Shown piece after piece: positions 8,823-17,236 of a stretch of 30,035 nt of DNA. The DNA lies in NCBI GenBank assembly GCA_040381475.1, contig JBEIHH010000024.1:1-30035 (forward strand). Reading direction: 5' to 3'. How positions within the stretch are numbered: position 1 is the stretch's first letter; the number at the start of each line of letters is the position of its first letter. The position numbers and the translations under genes are program-made. Origin of the DNA: JAIBBG01 sp040381475 (GTDB lineage Bacteria; Bacteroidota; Bacteroidia; Flavobacteriales_D; Sanyastnellaceae). Below the pieces are notes generated by a model. That model saw nothing but the letters and a program-made list of their open reading frames with translations, made no database searches and was not told where the DNA came from.

Positions 8823-10094
8823 ATGGAAGTTCTCATTGTTTTCTTGCTCATCCTTCTGAACGGTGTTTTTGCAATGTCAGAAATTGCAACCGTTTCCGCT
8901 AAGAAGTCACGACTCGAAACTGCAGCAAAAAAGGGAGACAAATCTGCTCGCAAGGCATTGGAACTTGTAGCAAATCCGGGTCGATTTCTCTCAACTGTTC
9001 AGATAGGAATCACCCTGATTGGGATTCTGACCGGTATTTATAGCGGTGAAAAAATTCAGGATGATTTGGTGAGTGTACTGAATCAGTTTGAGAGTTTGCA
9101 ACCATACAGCAATACAATCGCTGTAGCTGTGATCGTTGTGAGCCTTACATTCTTTTCCTTGGTGCTTGGGGAATTGGTTCCAAAACGAATTGGTCTTGCG
9201 ATTCCTGAAAGCATCGCCAAAGCATTGGCCATTCCAATGTATTTTATCTCTGTAATTACTTCGCCTTTTATTTGGCTTCTCACCAGAACTTCAGATGTCA
9301 TCATCAGCCTTTTGGGGGTGAAGGCTTCAAGTGAAAGTAAGGTGACAGAGGAAGAAATCAGAGCGATAATTCAGGAAGGAACGGATGGCGGGGCCATTGA
9401 CGAAATTGAGCAGGATATCATGGAGCGTGTTTTCAGCATGGGTGACCGAAAACTCGGTTCGCTGATGACACATCGGGCCGATGTAACAAGCCTTGAATTG
9501 CACATGTCAGCAACTGAAGTAAGCGAGATCGTGAGTCATGAGCTTCATTCGGTATATCCGGTACTCAACGAAGAGTCTGAAATTATGGGCATTGTCACCA
9601 TCAAGGATTTGTTTTTGAACGTTTCAAAGTCCGATTTTAATCTGAAAAAGCATATCAAAACGCCTGAATACGTTTCTGAGGGGTTATCCGCTTTTGAAAC
9701 ATTGAAATTCTTTAAGTCTGGAAAGAAACATCAGGCTGTTGTCGTGGATGAATATGGTCAGATGCAGGGAATCGTCACCATGACTGATTTACTCGAGGCC
9801 CTTGTTGGTGACGTATCTGATTTTCACGGATCGGAGTTCTCATTTGTGCAGCGGGCAGACGGCTCCTGGTTGATTGATGGCCAGTATCCTTTCATCGAAT
9901 TTCTTGGAAAGTTTGATATGGATGAATTTATCCATGAACACGATTACAATACCTTGAGCGGTTTGATACTCAATGAGCTGAAAAAAGTACCAAAACCGGG
10001 TGATCATTTTACTTGGTATGGTCTGGAAATCGAAATTCTGGATATGGACGGCGCTCGCATTGATAAAGTATTGGTTTCACAAAGAAATTCCTGA
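8823..10094 (+). CDS. CNNM-CBS-CorC/HlyC family membrane protein
   Basis: The 423-residue protein has the three-part CNNM/HlyC layout. A DUF21 membrane domain covers about 1-190, with opening FLLILLNGVFAMSEIATVSAKKSRL and the family stretch NPGRFLSTVQIGITLIGILTGI. Two CBS motifs follow at about 205-330 (DVTSLELHMS and EYGQMQGIVTMTDLLEALVG), then a C-terminal transporter-associated CorC_HlyC domain at about 335-420. Family members are linked to magnesium or cobalt homeostasis; the haemolysin label is historical. It starts 50 bp after the MBOAT gene, but a perfect -7 element lies immediately upstream, so it is probably its own transcription unit. The 97 bp to the next gene suggest that it is separate from the aminotransferase. 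Confidence 0.93.
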   Translation: MEVLIVFLLILLNGVFAMSEIATVSAKKSRLETAAKKGDKSARKALELVANPGRFLSTVQIGITLIGILTGIYSGEKIQDDLVSVLNQFESLQPYSNTIAVAVIVVSLTFFSLVLGELVPKRIGLAIPESIAKALAIPMYFISVITSPFIWLLTRTSDVIISLLGVKASSESKVTEEEIRAIIQEGTDGGAIDEIEQDIMERVFSMGDRKLGSLMTHRADVTSLELHMSATEVSEIVSHELHSVYPVLNEESEIMGIVTIKDLFLNVSKSDFNLKKHIKTPEYVSEGLSAFETLKFFKSGKKHQAVVVDEYGQMQGIVTMTDLLEALVGDVSDFHGSEFSFVQRADGSWLIDGQYPFIEFLGKFDMDEFIHEHDYNTLSGLILNELKKVPKPGDHFTWYGLEIEILDMDGARIDKVLVSQRNS

Positions 10095-10191
10095 TCTCTC
10101 AGGATTTGATTTTACTCTCTTCAGACCTTGCGAATTCTCTGTATTTTCGCGCCGCAGGCGAAATTATCGCTGCAACTATTTATAAGCTTTA

Positions 10192-11409
10192 ATGGAGCAA
10201 ACAATTCAAAGTAAGACGGGCAATGTATCCCGACTTCTTAGCCAACTCAACGAGTCGGCAACTCTTGCTATGGCTCGGATCAGCAGGGAACTTACCCAGC
10301 AAGGTCTTGATATCGTCAGCTTATCCCTCGGTGAACCTGACTTCGATACGCCGGATTTTATTAAAGACGCGGCCAAAAAAGCACTGGATGGAAATATCAC
10401 ACACTATCCACCTGTCAATGGTTTTCTTGAGGTAAGGAAAGCGGTAGCTGCGAAATTTTTGCGGGACAATGGTTTGACATATTCGCCGGATCAGATCGTC
10501 ATCTCAACTGGTGCCAAGCAGGCCATCGCTAATGCGATTTATGCGTTGGTCAATCCGGGAGATGAGGTTATCATGCCAAGTCCTTTTTGGGTGAGCTATG
10601 CTGAACTTGTAAAACTCGTTGGAGGTATACCGGTTTTGTTGTCAGCTCCTGTCGAACAAGATTTTAAGATTACTGCTGCTCAGCTCGAAAAGGCAATAAA
10701 CTCAAAAACCAAACTGATCATATACAGCTCTCCTTGTAATCCAACCGGGTCGGTTTATAGTGCAGGCGAGTTGGAAGCATTTGCTGCTGTCATTGAAAAG
10801 CATGATGAATTGTACGTCATCAGCGATGAGATATACGAGCTCATCAACTTCTCTGGTAAGACTCTGAGTATTGCATCAATCGGCAACATGATCGATCGGA
10901 CAATCACCGTGAATGGCGTTTCAAAGGCATTTGCTATGACCGGATGGAGAATTGGCTATATAGGTGCTCCAAAGTGGATTGCTGATGCATGCAGTAAGAT
11001 GCAGGGACAGATAACCAGCGGCGCCAACAGTATAGCGCAAATGGCCACACTTGCTGCAGTAAATGCCGACCCATCTGTGGTGAAGCCTATGATCGATACT
11101 TTTTTAAAGCGAAGAGATTTGGTTTATGATCTTCTTCAAAAAATACCCGGATTAAAAGTCAATAAGCCAGAAGGCGCGTTCTATTTTTTCCCCGATGTGT
11201 CTTCTTATTTTGGTAAATCCGATGGTGAAAATACCATTGTCAATGCTACAGATCTATCTATGTATTTGTTGAAAAAGGAATATGTTGCCGTGGTAACCGG
11301 GGATGCTTTTGGTGACGAAAATTGTATACGGATATCATACGCTACATCTGAAAATGTGCTTCGGGAAGCATTGAGCAGAATTGCACGTGGTCTCGCTCGT
11401 TTAAAGTAA
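10192..11409 (+). CDS. aspC: PLP-dependent aminotransferase, aspartate aminotransferase class I (Ib-like)
   Basis: The 405-residue product is a fold-type I aminotransferase. It has LSLGEPDFDTP at 44-54, SSPCNPTG ending at 186 (NPTG 183-186), D212 and Y215 in SDEIYE, and the Schiff-base lysine K245 in NGVSKAFAMTGWRIGY; the arginine R253 region follows. The sequence fits the subgroup Ib aspartate transaminases that make oxaloacetate and glutamate from aspartate and 2-oxoglutarate, though specificity for other amino or keto acids cannot be excluded. The leader contains a TTTCGC/GCGAAA inverted repeat (10145-10150 with 10158-10163) overlapping a TATTTTCG -7-like element at 10142-10149, which may be its promoter. 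The heptose kinase gene begins 9 bp after its stop. Confidence 0.92.
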   Translation: MEQTIQSKTGNVSRLLSQLNESATLAMARISRELTQQGLDIVSLSLGEPDFDTPDFIKDAAKKALDGNITHYPPVNGFLEVRKAVAAKFLRDNGLTYSPDQIVISTGAKQAIANAIYALVNPGDEVIMPSPFWVSYAELVKLVGGIPVLLSAPVEQDFKITAAQLEKAINSKTKLIIYSSPCNPTGSVYSAGELEAFAAVIEKHDELYVISDEIYELINFSGKTLSIASIGNMIDRTITVNGVSKAFAMTGWRIGYIGAPKWIADACSKMQGQITSGANSIAQMATLAAVNADPSVVKPMIDTFLKRRDLVYDLLQKIPGLKVNKPEGAFYFFPDVSSYFGKSDGENTIVNATDLSMYLLKKEYVAVVTGDAFGDENCIRISYATSENVLREALSRIARGLARLK

Positions 11410-11418
11410 TTTGAGAAG

Positions 11419-12432
11419 ATGAACAAAGAGGAACTTATTCAGCTATTCGAAAAGTTTGAATCATTGACTGCATTGGTTGTTGGTGATGTTATGATTGATG
11501 CCTATTATTGGGGTAAGGTTGAACGTATCTCTCCTGAGGCACCTGTGCCGGTAGTGCAGGTACAGAAAAAGGAAAACAGACTCGGTGGAGCTGCCAATGT
11601 CGCGCTGAATATCAAAAATCTTGGTGCAAAGGCCATTATCTGCTCAGTTGTTGGAGATGGCCTTCATGGTGATTTTTTTCGCACTGCACTCAAAGAAAAT
11701 GGTTTTACAACAGAGGGAATTATCGATTCTCCCGAAAGAATGACAACCATAAAAACACGTGTCATCAGTCAGGGCCATCATCTGCTGAGAGTTGACGAAG
11801 AAATCACAACACCGCTCTCTGCAACTGATGAACGCCATTTGCTTGATTGTATCAAGGCCATATTGCACCGTCAGAAAATAGATGTGATCATTTTTGAAGA
11901 TTACAACAAGGGAGTGCTTACAGAAAAGGTGATCTCAACTGTTATAGGTTGGGCCAAAGAAAAAAGTATACCGACTGCGGTGGATCCTAAAAAGGATAAC
12001 TTTTTCGAATATGGTAATGTTACCTTGTTCAAGCCGAATCTCAAAGAATTGAAAGAAGGCTTGAAATTGGATTTCGATAAACACAACATGGAATCGCTTA
12101 AACACGCTGTAATACAACTTGAGGAGAGGCTGAACAGTGATATTACCCTTGTAACGCTTTCAGAGCAGGGTATTATTTGTAAGGACACAAAAGGCTTTCA
12201 CATTGAGTCTGCACATCCGCGTGAAATTCTTGATGTCAGCGGGGCCGGTGATACTGTTATCGCTGTAGCTTCACTCGTTCTTGCTGCTGGTGCGTCAAGC
12301 AATGATATCACATCAATAGCAAATCTTGCTGGCGGATTGGTTTGTGAAAAGGTAGGCGTGATGCCGGTTGACAGAGAGACACTCCTTCAGGAGGCTATTC
12401 AGAAGTTATCTGTTGAACATATTCGCCTTTAA
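11419..12432 (+). CDS. hldA: D-glycero-beta-D-manno-heptose-7-phosphate kinase (PfkB family)
   Basis: The 337-residue protein is a PfkB/ribokinase-type kinase matching the N-terminal half of HldE (RfaE domain I). It shows VVGDVMIDAYYWGKVERISPEAP near the N-terminus, LGGAANVALNI at 55-65, and the ATP/anion-hole motif DVSGAGDT at 272-279, with D278 as catalytic base. It phosphorylates heptose-7-phosphate at C1 in the ADP-heptose pathway for LPS core. The cytidylyl/adenylyltransferase half of bifunctional HldE is absent and not encoded nearby, so a separate HldC-like enzyme is expected elsewhere. It sits 9 bp after the aminotransferase gene and 16 bp before the likely menG start, in an operon-like run. 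Confidence 0.9.
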   Translation: MNKEELIQLFEKFESLTALVVGDVMIDAYYWGKVERISPEAPVPVVQVQKKENRLGGAANVALNIKNLGAKAIICSVVGDGLHGDFFRTALKENGFTTEGIIDSPERMTTIKTRVISQGHHLLRVDEEITTPLSATDERHLLDCIKAILHRQKIDVIIFEDYNKGVLTEKVISTVIGWAKEKSIPTAVDPKKDNFFEYGNVTLFKPNLKELKEGLKLDFDKHNMESLKHAVIQLEERLNSDITLVTLSEQGIICKDTKGFHIESAHPREILDVSGAGDTVIAVASLVLAAGASSNDITSIANLAGGLVCEKVGVMPVDRETLLQEAIQKLSVEHIRL

Positions 12433-12448
12433 CCTGTTATCTTCGGAA

Positions 12449-13177
12449 TTGGAACAAGTAAAACCATACACCCGAGAAGGCGAGAAGAAGGAGCAGGTTG
12501 CTCAAATGTTTGACAACATTTCGCATTCCTATGATTTTCTCAATCACTTTTTCTCTCTTGGAATAGATGTTCTCTGGCGCAAAAAAGCAATCAGAATATT
12601 AAAAAAGGAAAATCCGCAGACCGTGCTAGATGTGGCTACAGGTACGGCTGATTTTGCGCTTGAAGCAGTACGGATGAAGATTGGCGCCAATAAAATTACC
12701 GGTGTCGATATCAGTGAAGGAATGCTGGAAGTGGGTAGAAAAAAGGTTGCTGATCGGGGACTTTCTGAAATAGTTCAACTCCGCTATGGTGACTCTGAGA
12801 ACCTCCCTTTTGAGAATGATTCTTTTGATGCCTATACCGTGGCTTTTGGTGTCAGAAATTTTCAGAATCTGGAAAAAGGTCTCTCCGATATGCTGCGCGT
12901 GCTTAAGCCTGGAGCGCTGGGAATTGTGCTTGAATTTTCACAGCCGAAGCGGTTTCCGATAAAACAGTTGTTCGGCTTCTATTTCAAGTATGTCATGCCA
13001 TTTGTTGGCAAGTTGGTTTCTAAGGATAGCCGGGCATACACTTATTTGCCGGAATCTGTGCAATCTTTTCCTTCGGGAAATGATTTTCTATCTGTCATGC
13101 AAAAAGCAGGATACAGGGATTGTAAGTGTATTTCTTTAACAGGTGGAATTGCAAGTATATATCTTGGCAGAAAGTGA
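12449..13177 (+). CDS. menG: Demethylmenaquinone methyltransferase (UbiE/MenG)
   Basis: The 242-residue enzyme matches the UbiE/MenG family. It shows KKEQVAQMFDNISHSYDFLNHFFSLGID near the start, VLDVATGTAD (SAM motif I, about 59-68), ISEGMLEVGRKK, AFGVRNFQNLEKGLSDMLRVLKPG and GGIASIY near the end. It makes the final C-methylation of menaquinone. The start is uncertain because no ATG precedes the conserved region. A TTG at 12449 gives an N-terminus (M)EQVKPYTREG of normal family length and clears the upstream stop by 16 bp. A TTG at 12368 would overlap the kinase gene by 65 bp with an unrelated sequence. Its stop overlaps the next gene's GTG start as GTGA. Confidence 0.9.
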   Translation: MEQVKPYTREGEKKEQVAQMFDNISHSYDFLNHFFSLGIDVLWRKKAIRILKKENPQTVLDVATGTADFALEAVRMKIGANKITGVDISEGMLEVGRKKVADRGLSEIVQLRYGDSENLPFENDSFDAYTVAFGVRNFQNLEKGLSDMLRVLKPGALGIVLEFSQPKRFPIKQLFGFYFKYVMPFVGKLVSKDSRAYTYLPESVQSFPSGNDFLSVMQKAGYRDCKCISLTGGIASIYLGRK

Positions 13178-14451
13178 AAGCCGAAATTTATCCTTCAGAA
13201 CTGATTGGTAAAGCCGCAGCGCCCGGCAGTAAAAGTGCAGCACAACGCATGATCGCCTGCTCTTTGCTTGCCCAGGGTGAAAGTACTATCGTCAATTTTC
13301 CTATGAACAACGACTGCCAGGCTGCTCTCAATATGGCCCAGTCATTGGGTGCTGTCGTTAGCGTCAAAGGAGAGGATATTTCGATCAGGGGTGGTTATCC
13401 CCATGCATTTCGGTCAGGAATCAGAAATCCGAAGTCAAAACTGCAATGCGGCGAGTCAGGGCTGGCTGCTCGCATGTTTACTTCTATTGCAGCGCTTTCA
13501 GATCAAAAATTTTCTATCGAAGGCGAAGGCAGTTTGCTGAATCGAACCGTGAGCGATTTTGAAACAATTCTTCCAGAATTTGGTGTGTCAATAATCACCA
13601 ACAACGGACATCTACCGCTTACCGTTGAAGGACCTATGAAAGGCGCAGAAATGACCTTGGATGCGTCTGTTTCATCTCAATTTCTGAGTGGTCTGCTTAT
13701 GGCTTTGCCACGGGTAGGTGAGGGATCTGTAATTCATGTTAAGAATCTCAAGAGTAAACCATATATCGAACTTACTCTCCAGATTCAGCAAATGTTTGGC
13801 GTGAAAATAAAAACTCAGGGTCTCAGTCATTTTATGATCGAACCCGCACAGTATATAGCTCAGAAGCTTCAGGTTCCGGGAGATTGGAGCGGTGCTGCTT
13901 TCTTGCTTGTTGCAGCTGCGTTATGTTCTGATAGCGGCATAGAAATCACCAATCTTCAGACTTCATCTGCTCAGGCAGACAGAGCCATCCTGCAGGCTCT
14001 TGAGTTGGCTGGTGTTGAAATCAAAAAGACCGGAGATGGAGTGTTCATAAAGACTGCACAGATTGGTGCATTTGATTTTGATGCCAACGATTGTCCGGAT
14101 CTATTTCCTCCACTTGCTGTTTTGGCTGCTTTTGCGAATGGTGTATCAACAATTCATGGAGTTAAACGTCTGACTCATAAGGAAAGTGATCGCGCCAAGG
14201 CTCTTCAGCTTGAATTTGCCAAAGCGAATATCAGAATTCTGATCAGGGATGATGAAATGAAAATTTATCCGGCTCCTGTCCGACGAGCAATTATAAACTC
14301 ACACAATGACCACCGCATTGCCATGGCGGCAGCCATTCTCGGGGTAGCAGGTGATCGCATCACAATACGCGGAGCAGAAGCGGTAAACAAGTCTTTTCCT
14401 CAATTTTTTGAGGTTCTAAAATCACTTGGTGGTAAAGTCAGCCTTGGTTGA
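13174..14451 (+). CDS. aroA: 3-phosphoshikimate 1-carboxyvinyltransferase (EPSP synthase)
   Basis: The 425-residue product is an EPSP synthase, step six of the shikimate pathway. PGSKSAAQR at 17-25 carries the Lys/Ser/Arg that bind shikimate-3-phosphate and PEP. LQCGESGLAARMF corresponds to the usual GNSGTAxR loop but in the variant form I associate with Bacteroidota. The C-terminal HNDHRIAMA (N378, D379, H380, R381) and VNKSFPQFFEVL are conserved. I chose the GTG at 13174, which overlaps the menG stop (GTGA) and gives the expected N-terminus; upstream in-frame codons (GTG at 13126) lie deep inside menG. It is likely translationally coupled to menG. Confidence 0.92.
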   Translation: MKAEIYPSELIGKAAAPGSKSAAQRMIACSLLAQGESTIVNFPMNNDCQAALNMAQSLGAVVSVKGEDISIRGGYPHAFRSGIRNPKSKLQCGESGLAARMFTSIAALSDQKFSIEGEGSLLNRTVSDFETILPEFGVSIITNNGHLPLTVEGPMKGAEMTLDASVSSQFLSGLLMALPRVGEGSVIHVKNLKSKPYIELTLQIQQMFGVKIKTQGLSHFMIEPAQYIAQKLQVPGDWSGAAFLLVAAALCSDSGIEITNLQTSSAQADRAILQALELAGVEIKKTGDGVFIKTAQIGAFDFDANDCPDLFPPLAVLAAFANGVSTIHGVKRLTHKESDRAKALQLEFAKANIRILIRDDEMKIYPAPVRRAIINSHNDHRIAMAAAILGVAGDRITIRGAEAVNKSFPQFFEVLKSLGGKVSLG

Positions 14452-14478
14452 TTTTATATTCGCCTGCCATTACTTTGG
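14448..14478 (+). promoter_or_regulatory. Putative promoter for lpxD
   Basis: TTG at 14448-14450 and TACTTTGG at 14471-14478 are separated by 20 bp. The -7 element has one mismatch from TAnnTTTG. It lies in the 62-bp gap after aroA and predicts a leader of about 30 nt, so lpxD may also be transcribed on its own. Confidence 0.4.
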
Positions 14479-14513
14479 CAAAAAGGAGTTTACGGTTGTA
14501 ACAAATATTCCTC

Positions 14514-15542
14514 ATGCAATTCACAGCAGAACAAATCGCGGGTATGCTTCAGGGCAGAGTTGAAGGTGATCCCAAGGCCACAGTGAGCACTCTTGCCAAG
14601 ATAGAAGAGGGTGTTCCCGGAACACTTACATTTCTATCCAATCCGAAGTATACCGAGTACATCTATACCACCGGAGCGAGCATTGCAATTGTGTCTGAAG
14701 ATTTTGTTCCTGAAAATAAGTTGCCTGAGTTGCTCACTTTGATCCGTGTAGCCGATGCTTATGGAAGTTTCGCCAAACTGCTTGAGGCTTACAATCAATT
14801 TAGGCAACCTCCGCCAGGCATTGATCCGAAAGCTCATGTGGCTTCAACCGCAAAGCTTGGCGCAAAGGTGTACGTCGGAGCGTTCAGTTACATTGGTGAA
14901 GGCGCTGTTATTGGTGATGATGTAAAAATTTATCCCAATTCTTACATCGGCGATGGTGTGAAGATTGGAGGAAAGACCGTGATATTCGCCGGTGTCCGTG
15001 TATATGCCGACTGTGTAATCGGTGCTTATTGCACTATGCACAGCGGCGTTATCATTGGAGGAGATGGCTTTGGTTTTGCACCAAATAGTGAGAACAATTA
15101 TCAGAAGGTACCCCAAATAGGAAATGTCATAATAGAAGATCATGTCGAGGTAGGATCAAACACTACGATCGATCGTGCTACGCTCGGTTCGACGATCATT
15201 CGCAAAGGCGTGAAACTTGACAACCTCATTCAGATTGCCCACAACGTAGATATTGGTGAAAACACCGTCATTGCTGCTCAAACCGGAATAGCAGGTTCAA
15301 CGAAGATTGGTCGAAACTGCATGATTGGCGGACAAGTAGGCATTATCGGACATCTGACTATTGCAGACGGAACGAAAATCGCTGCACAAAGTGGTGTCGG
15401 GCATGATATCAAGGAACCTGATACTATTGTTCAGGGTTCACCGGCCTTCGGCATCATGGATTATAAAAAATCTTATCTCGGTTTCAGAAAATTGCCCGAA
15501 ATCATGAAACAACTGAGTGAGATTGAAAAGAAATTGTCCTGA
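14514..15542 (+). CDS. lpxD: UDP-3-O-acylglucosamine N-acyltransferase (LpxD)
   Basis: The 342-residue protein has the LpxD plan. An N-terminal uridine-binding domain (about 1-100, with GTLTFLSNPKY) is followed by a left-handed beta helix of hexapeptide repeats (about 105-315, e.g. AVIGDD, SYIGDG) and a short C-terminal helical part. IGGDGFGFAP at 181-190 and LIQIAHNVDIGENT, with H243 aligning to the catalytic histidine of the family, are diagnostic. It adds the second 3-hydroxyacyl chain, from acyl-ACP, to UDP-glucosamine in lipid A synthesis in the cytoplasm. It supports a Gram-negative cell with LPS. The gap to the following methyltransferase is 32 bp. Confidence 0.95.
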   Translation: MQFTAEQIAGMLQGRVEGDPKATVSTLAKIEEGVPGTLTFLSNPKYTEYIYTTGASIAIVSEDFVPENKLPELLTLIRVADAYGSFAKLLEAYNQFRQPPPGIDPKAHVASTAKLGAKVYVGAFSYIGEGAVIGDDVKIYPNSYIGDGVKIGGKTVIFAGVRVYADCVIGAYCTMHSGVIIGGDGFGFAPNSENNYQKVPQIGNVIIEDHVEVGSNTTIDRATLGSTIIRKGVKLDNLIQIAHNVDIGENTVIAAQTGIAGSTKIGRNCMIGGQVGIIGHLTIADGTKIAAQSGVGHDIKEPDTIVQGSPAFGIMDYKKSYLGFRKLPEIMKQLSEIEKKLS

Positions 15543-15574
15543 TTTAATCCTGTAATTCCAGCACATCCCGACAA

Positions 15575-16378
15575 ATGCCCATAGCTCACTGGCGTAATGC
15601 TTTGCACGAATCTATCGCCCTGTTAAAGTTTGGCTGGAAGAAACAAAGTGTTCACGACATTCATTCGCCGTTCGTTTTTGATTTGATCACCAATGTACTG
15701 CACGAGAATCGGGACTTTGGGATATTTGAAAGCATCGAAAGTCATAGATTGGAATTATTAAATGATCATCGTTTTATAGAGGTGAGTGACTTTGGCGCTG
15801 GAAGCAGGACATTTAAGAGTGATAAAAGAAAAATTAGTGATATTGCAGTAAACACCCTTCAGTCTCAATCGCATGCACAACTATTTTTCAGACTCGTCAA
15901 TTTTTTACAACCAAAAACAATTCTCGAACTAGGCACTAGTCTGGGTATTACCTCTGCCTATCTAGCCACTGCAGACACCAAAGCAAGAATGATCAGTATT
16001 GAAGGAGCAGAATCTTTGGCTGGACTGGCGAGAACAACTGCTGAAAAACTTAGTGTTCAAAACCTGAAAATACTTACCGGCACTTTCGACGACATGCTTC
16101 CTCTGGTTCTCGAAGAATTGAAGCACATCGATTTTGCATTGATTGATGGCAATCACAGATACATCTCGACCATACGCTATTTCAATTCAATTCTGGAATA
16201 TGCTGAACAGGATGCCTGCATGATATTTGATGACATCCATTGGTCACCAGAAATGGAAATGGCATGGCAAGAAATTCTTAGCCATTCTCGTATAACTCTT
16301 AGTCTTGATTTCTTCGATTTCGGAATTGTTTTCCTCGGTAAAAGGCACACCAGGGAACATTTTTATCTTACTGTCTGA
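15575..16378 (+). CDS. Class I SAM-dependent methyltransferase (Methyltransf_24/O-methyltransferase-like)
   Basis: The 267-residue protein shows SVHDIHSPFVFDLI (about 25-38), a signature of a Bacteroidota methyltransferase group. It also has SAM motif I TILELGTSLGITSAYLA (about 115-131), an acidic strand-2 end MISIEGAE, and HIDFALIDGNHRY followed later by MIFDDIHWSPEMEMAW, as in catechol O-methyltransferase-like enzymes. The acceptor is unknown. DFGAGSRTF (72-80) is a second conserved stretch of this group. It follows lpxD by 32 bp and may share its transcript, but nothing in the sequence links it to lipid A. Confidence 0.85.
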   Translation: MPIAHWRNALHESIALLKFGWKKQSVHDIHSPFVFDLITNVLHENRDFGIFESIESHRLELLNDHRFIEVSDFGAGSRTFKSDKRKISDIAVNTLQSQSHAQLFFRLVNFLQPKTILELGTSLGITSAYLATADTKARMISIEGAESLAGLARTTAEKLSVQNLKILTGTFDDMLPLVLEELKHIDFALIDGNHRYISTIRYFNSILEYAEQDACMIFDDIHWSPEMEMAWQEILSHSRITLSLDFFDFGIVFLGKRHTREHFYLTV

Positions 16379-16430
16379 TAGTCCATTCCGGCCGGGCTTT
16401 GACGAGGGTTCAGGTAAAATTAACGTTTCA

Positions 16431-16464
16431 TTGCCGACCATTTGGCACGATTCTTCTACTTTTG
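16431..16464 (+). promoter_or_regulatory. Putative promoter for the small secreted protein
   Basis: TTG at 16431-16433 and a perfect TACTTTTG at 16457-16464 are separated by 23 bp. The leader would be about 28 nt, AT-rich and lacking a Shine-Dalgarno sequence, as is usual in the phylum. Confidence 0.5.
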
Positions 16465-16496
16465 GCCTCCTTGAAATAAAATATAGAATTCAAAAA

Positions 16497-17039
16497 ATGA
16501 AAAAAATCATCATGTTTGCCCTCGCAGCACTGCCATTGTTCAGCATTGCGCAAGACAAAGAAAGACCAGCTTCAACTTCGGCACCGGTCGGAACTCCAGC
16601 AAAACCAAACGAAAACAAATTTGCAATTGAAAATCCTGAAGTAATATTTCTTGAGTTAGTTGTAGGAACCAACTCTGCAGGCGCTCAAACTATCAAAGCG
16701 GATTTTGGTCGTGAAATCATCGCATCTCTGTCTGATAAAGAATTGGCCAAGCAACTTACTGAGATGCGCACCATGGCTTTTCCAAGTGTGCCCGATGCAA
16801 TGAACTACCTCGCTAGCCAAGGTTACAAACTGCAGCAGAATTATCAAACTACTGATAAAGAAGGTAAGGTTGACACTCATTTCGTGTTTGAAAAGCGCAT
16901 GGCTCGCAAGCAAGGTTCAGGTGATGGTGTTGCAAAGCCCCGCCCTGAACGTCCGACCGAAGGTCAGGCCAAACCTGCCGCAACTACTCGTCCGGTTGAA
17001 AGAACTCCGGCTACCAAACCGGATGAAAAGAAGAAATAA
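16497..17039 (+). CDS. Small secreted protein of unknown function with Pro/Lys/Thr-rich tail
   Basis: The 180-residue product begins with a signal peptide (MKKIIMFALAALPLFSIAQ, cleavage likely near residue 19). A low-complexity linker rich in Pro, Ala and Thr (20-40) is followed by a compact domain of about 80 residues (about 45-130) containing LELVVGTN, IKADFGREI and SVPDAMNYLASQGYKLQQ, then a tail rich in Pro, Lys, Arg and Thr to the end. The domain recalls small exported Bacteroidota proteins with a DFG...AMNYL...GW/YxF pattern, but I know no function for them. The open frame extends upstream to 16305; I rejected that because a promoter-like element lies between and the signal peptide begins here. 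It ends just before a strong terminator. Confidence 0.75.
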   Translation: MKKIIMFALAALPLFSIAQDKERPASTSAPVGTPAKPNENKFAIENPEVIFLELVVGTNSAGAQTIKADFGREIIASLSDKELAKQLTEMRTMAFPSVPDAMNYLASQGYKLQQNYQTTDKEGKVDTHFVFEKRMARKQGSGDGVAKPRPERPTEGQAKPAATTRPVERTPATKPDEKKK

Positions 17040-17056
17040 TAATCTTCATCATAGTG

Positions 17057-17087
17057 AAACCCCGGATTTATCCGGGGTTTTTCTTTT
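17057..17087 (+). terminator. Strong rho-independent terminator
   Basis: AAACCCCGGA (17057-17066), loop TTTA, TCCGGGGTTT (17071-17080), then TTCTTTT. The ten-base stem is perfect. It ends the transcript of the small secreted protein 18 bp after its stop. Confidence 0.93.
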
Positions 17088-17143
17088 GCTTCTATTATTG
17101 ATAATACGTGTTTTGTCAAAGCTCCGTTTAATGCCCAAGGCAG

Positions 17144-17151
17144 TAAATTTG
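17144..17151 (+). promoter_or_regulatory. Putative -7 element for the histidine kinase-gpmI unit
   Basis: TAAATTTG is a perfect TAnnTTTG match in the gap between the terminator and the kinase gene. No good TTTG is seen at the usual -33 distance (TTTTG at 17111-17115 is too far). The predicted leader is about 80 nt. Confidence 0.4.
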
Positions 17152-17236
17152 TTCTTTCAGCCAAAAATCATAATTGAGACCAAAGCAGCCTCATTCCAAT
17201 TTAAAAAAGGCAATAACTGTGAGCTCAACCAGAAAA

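Noticed and set aside
16305..16496. Upstream extension of the small secreted protein
   Set aside because: It would bury the signal peptide inside the protein, overlap the methyltransferase gene and cross a promoter-like element.
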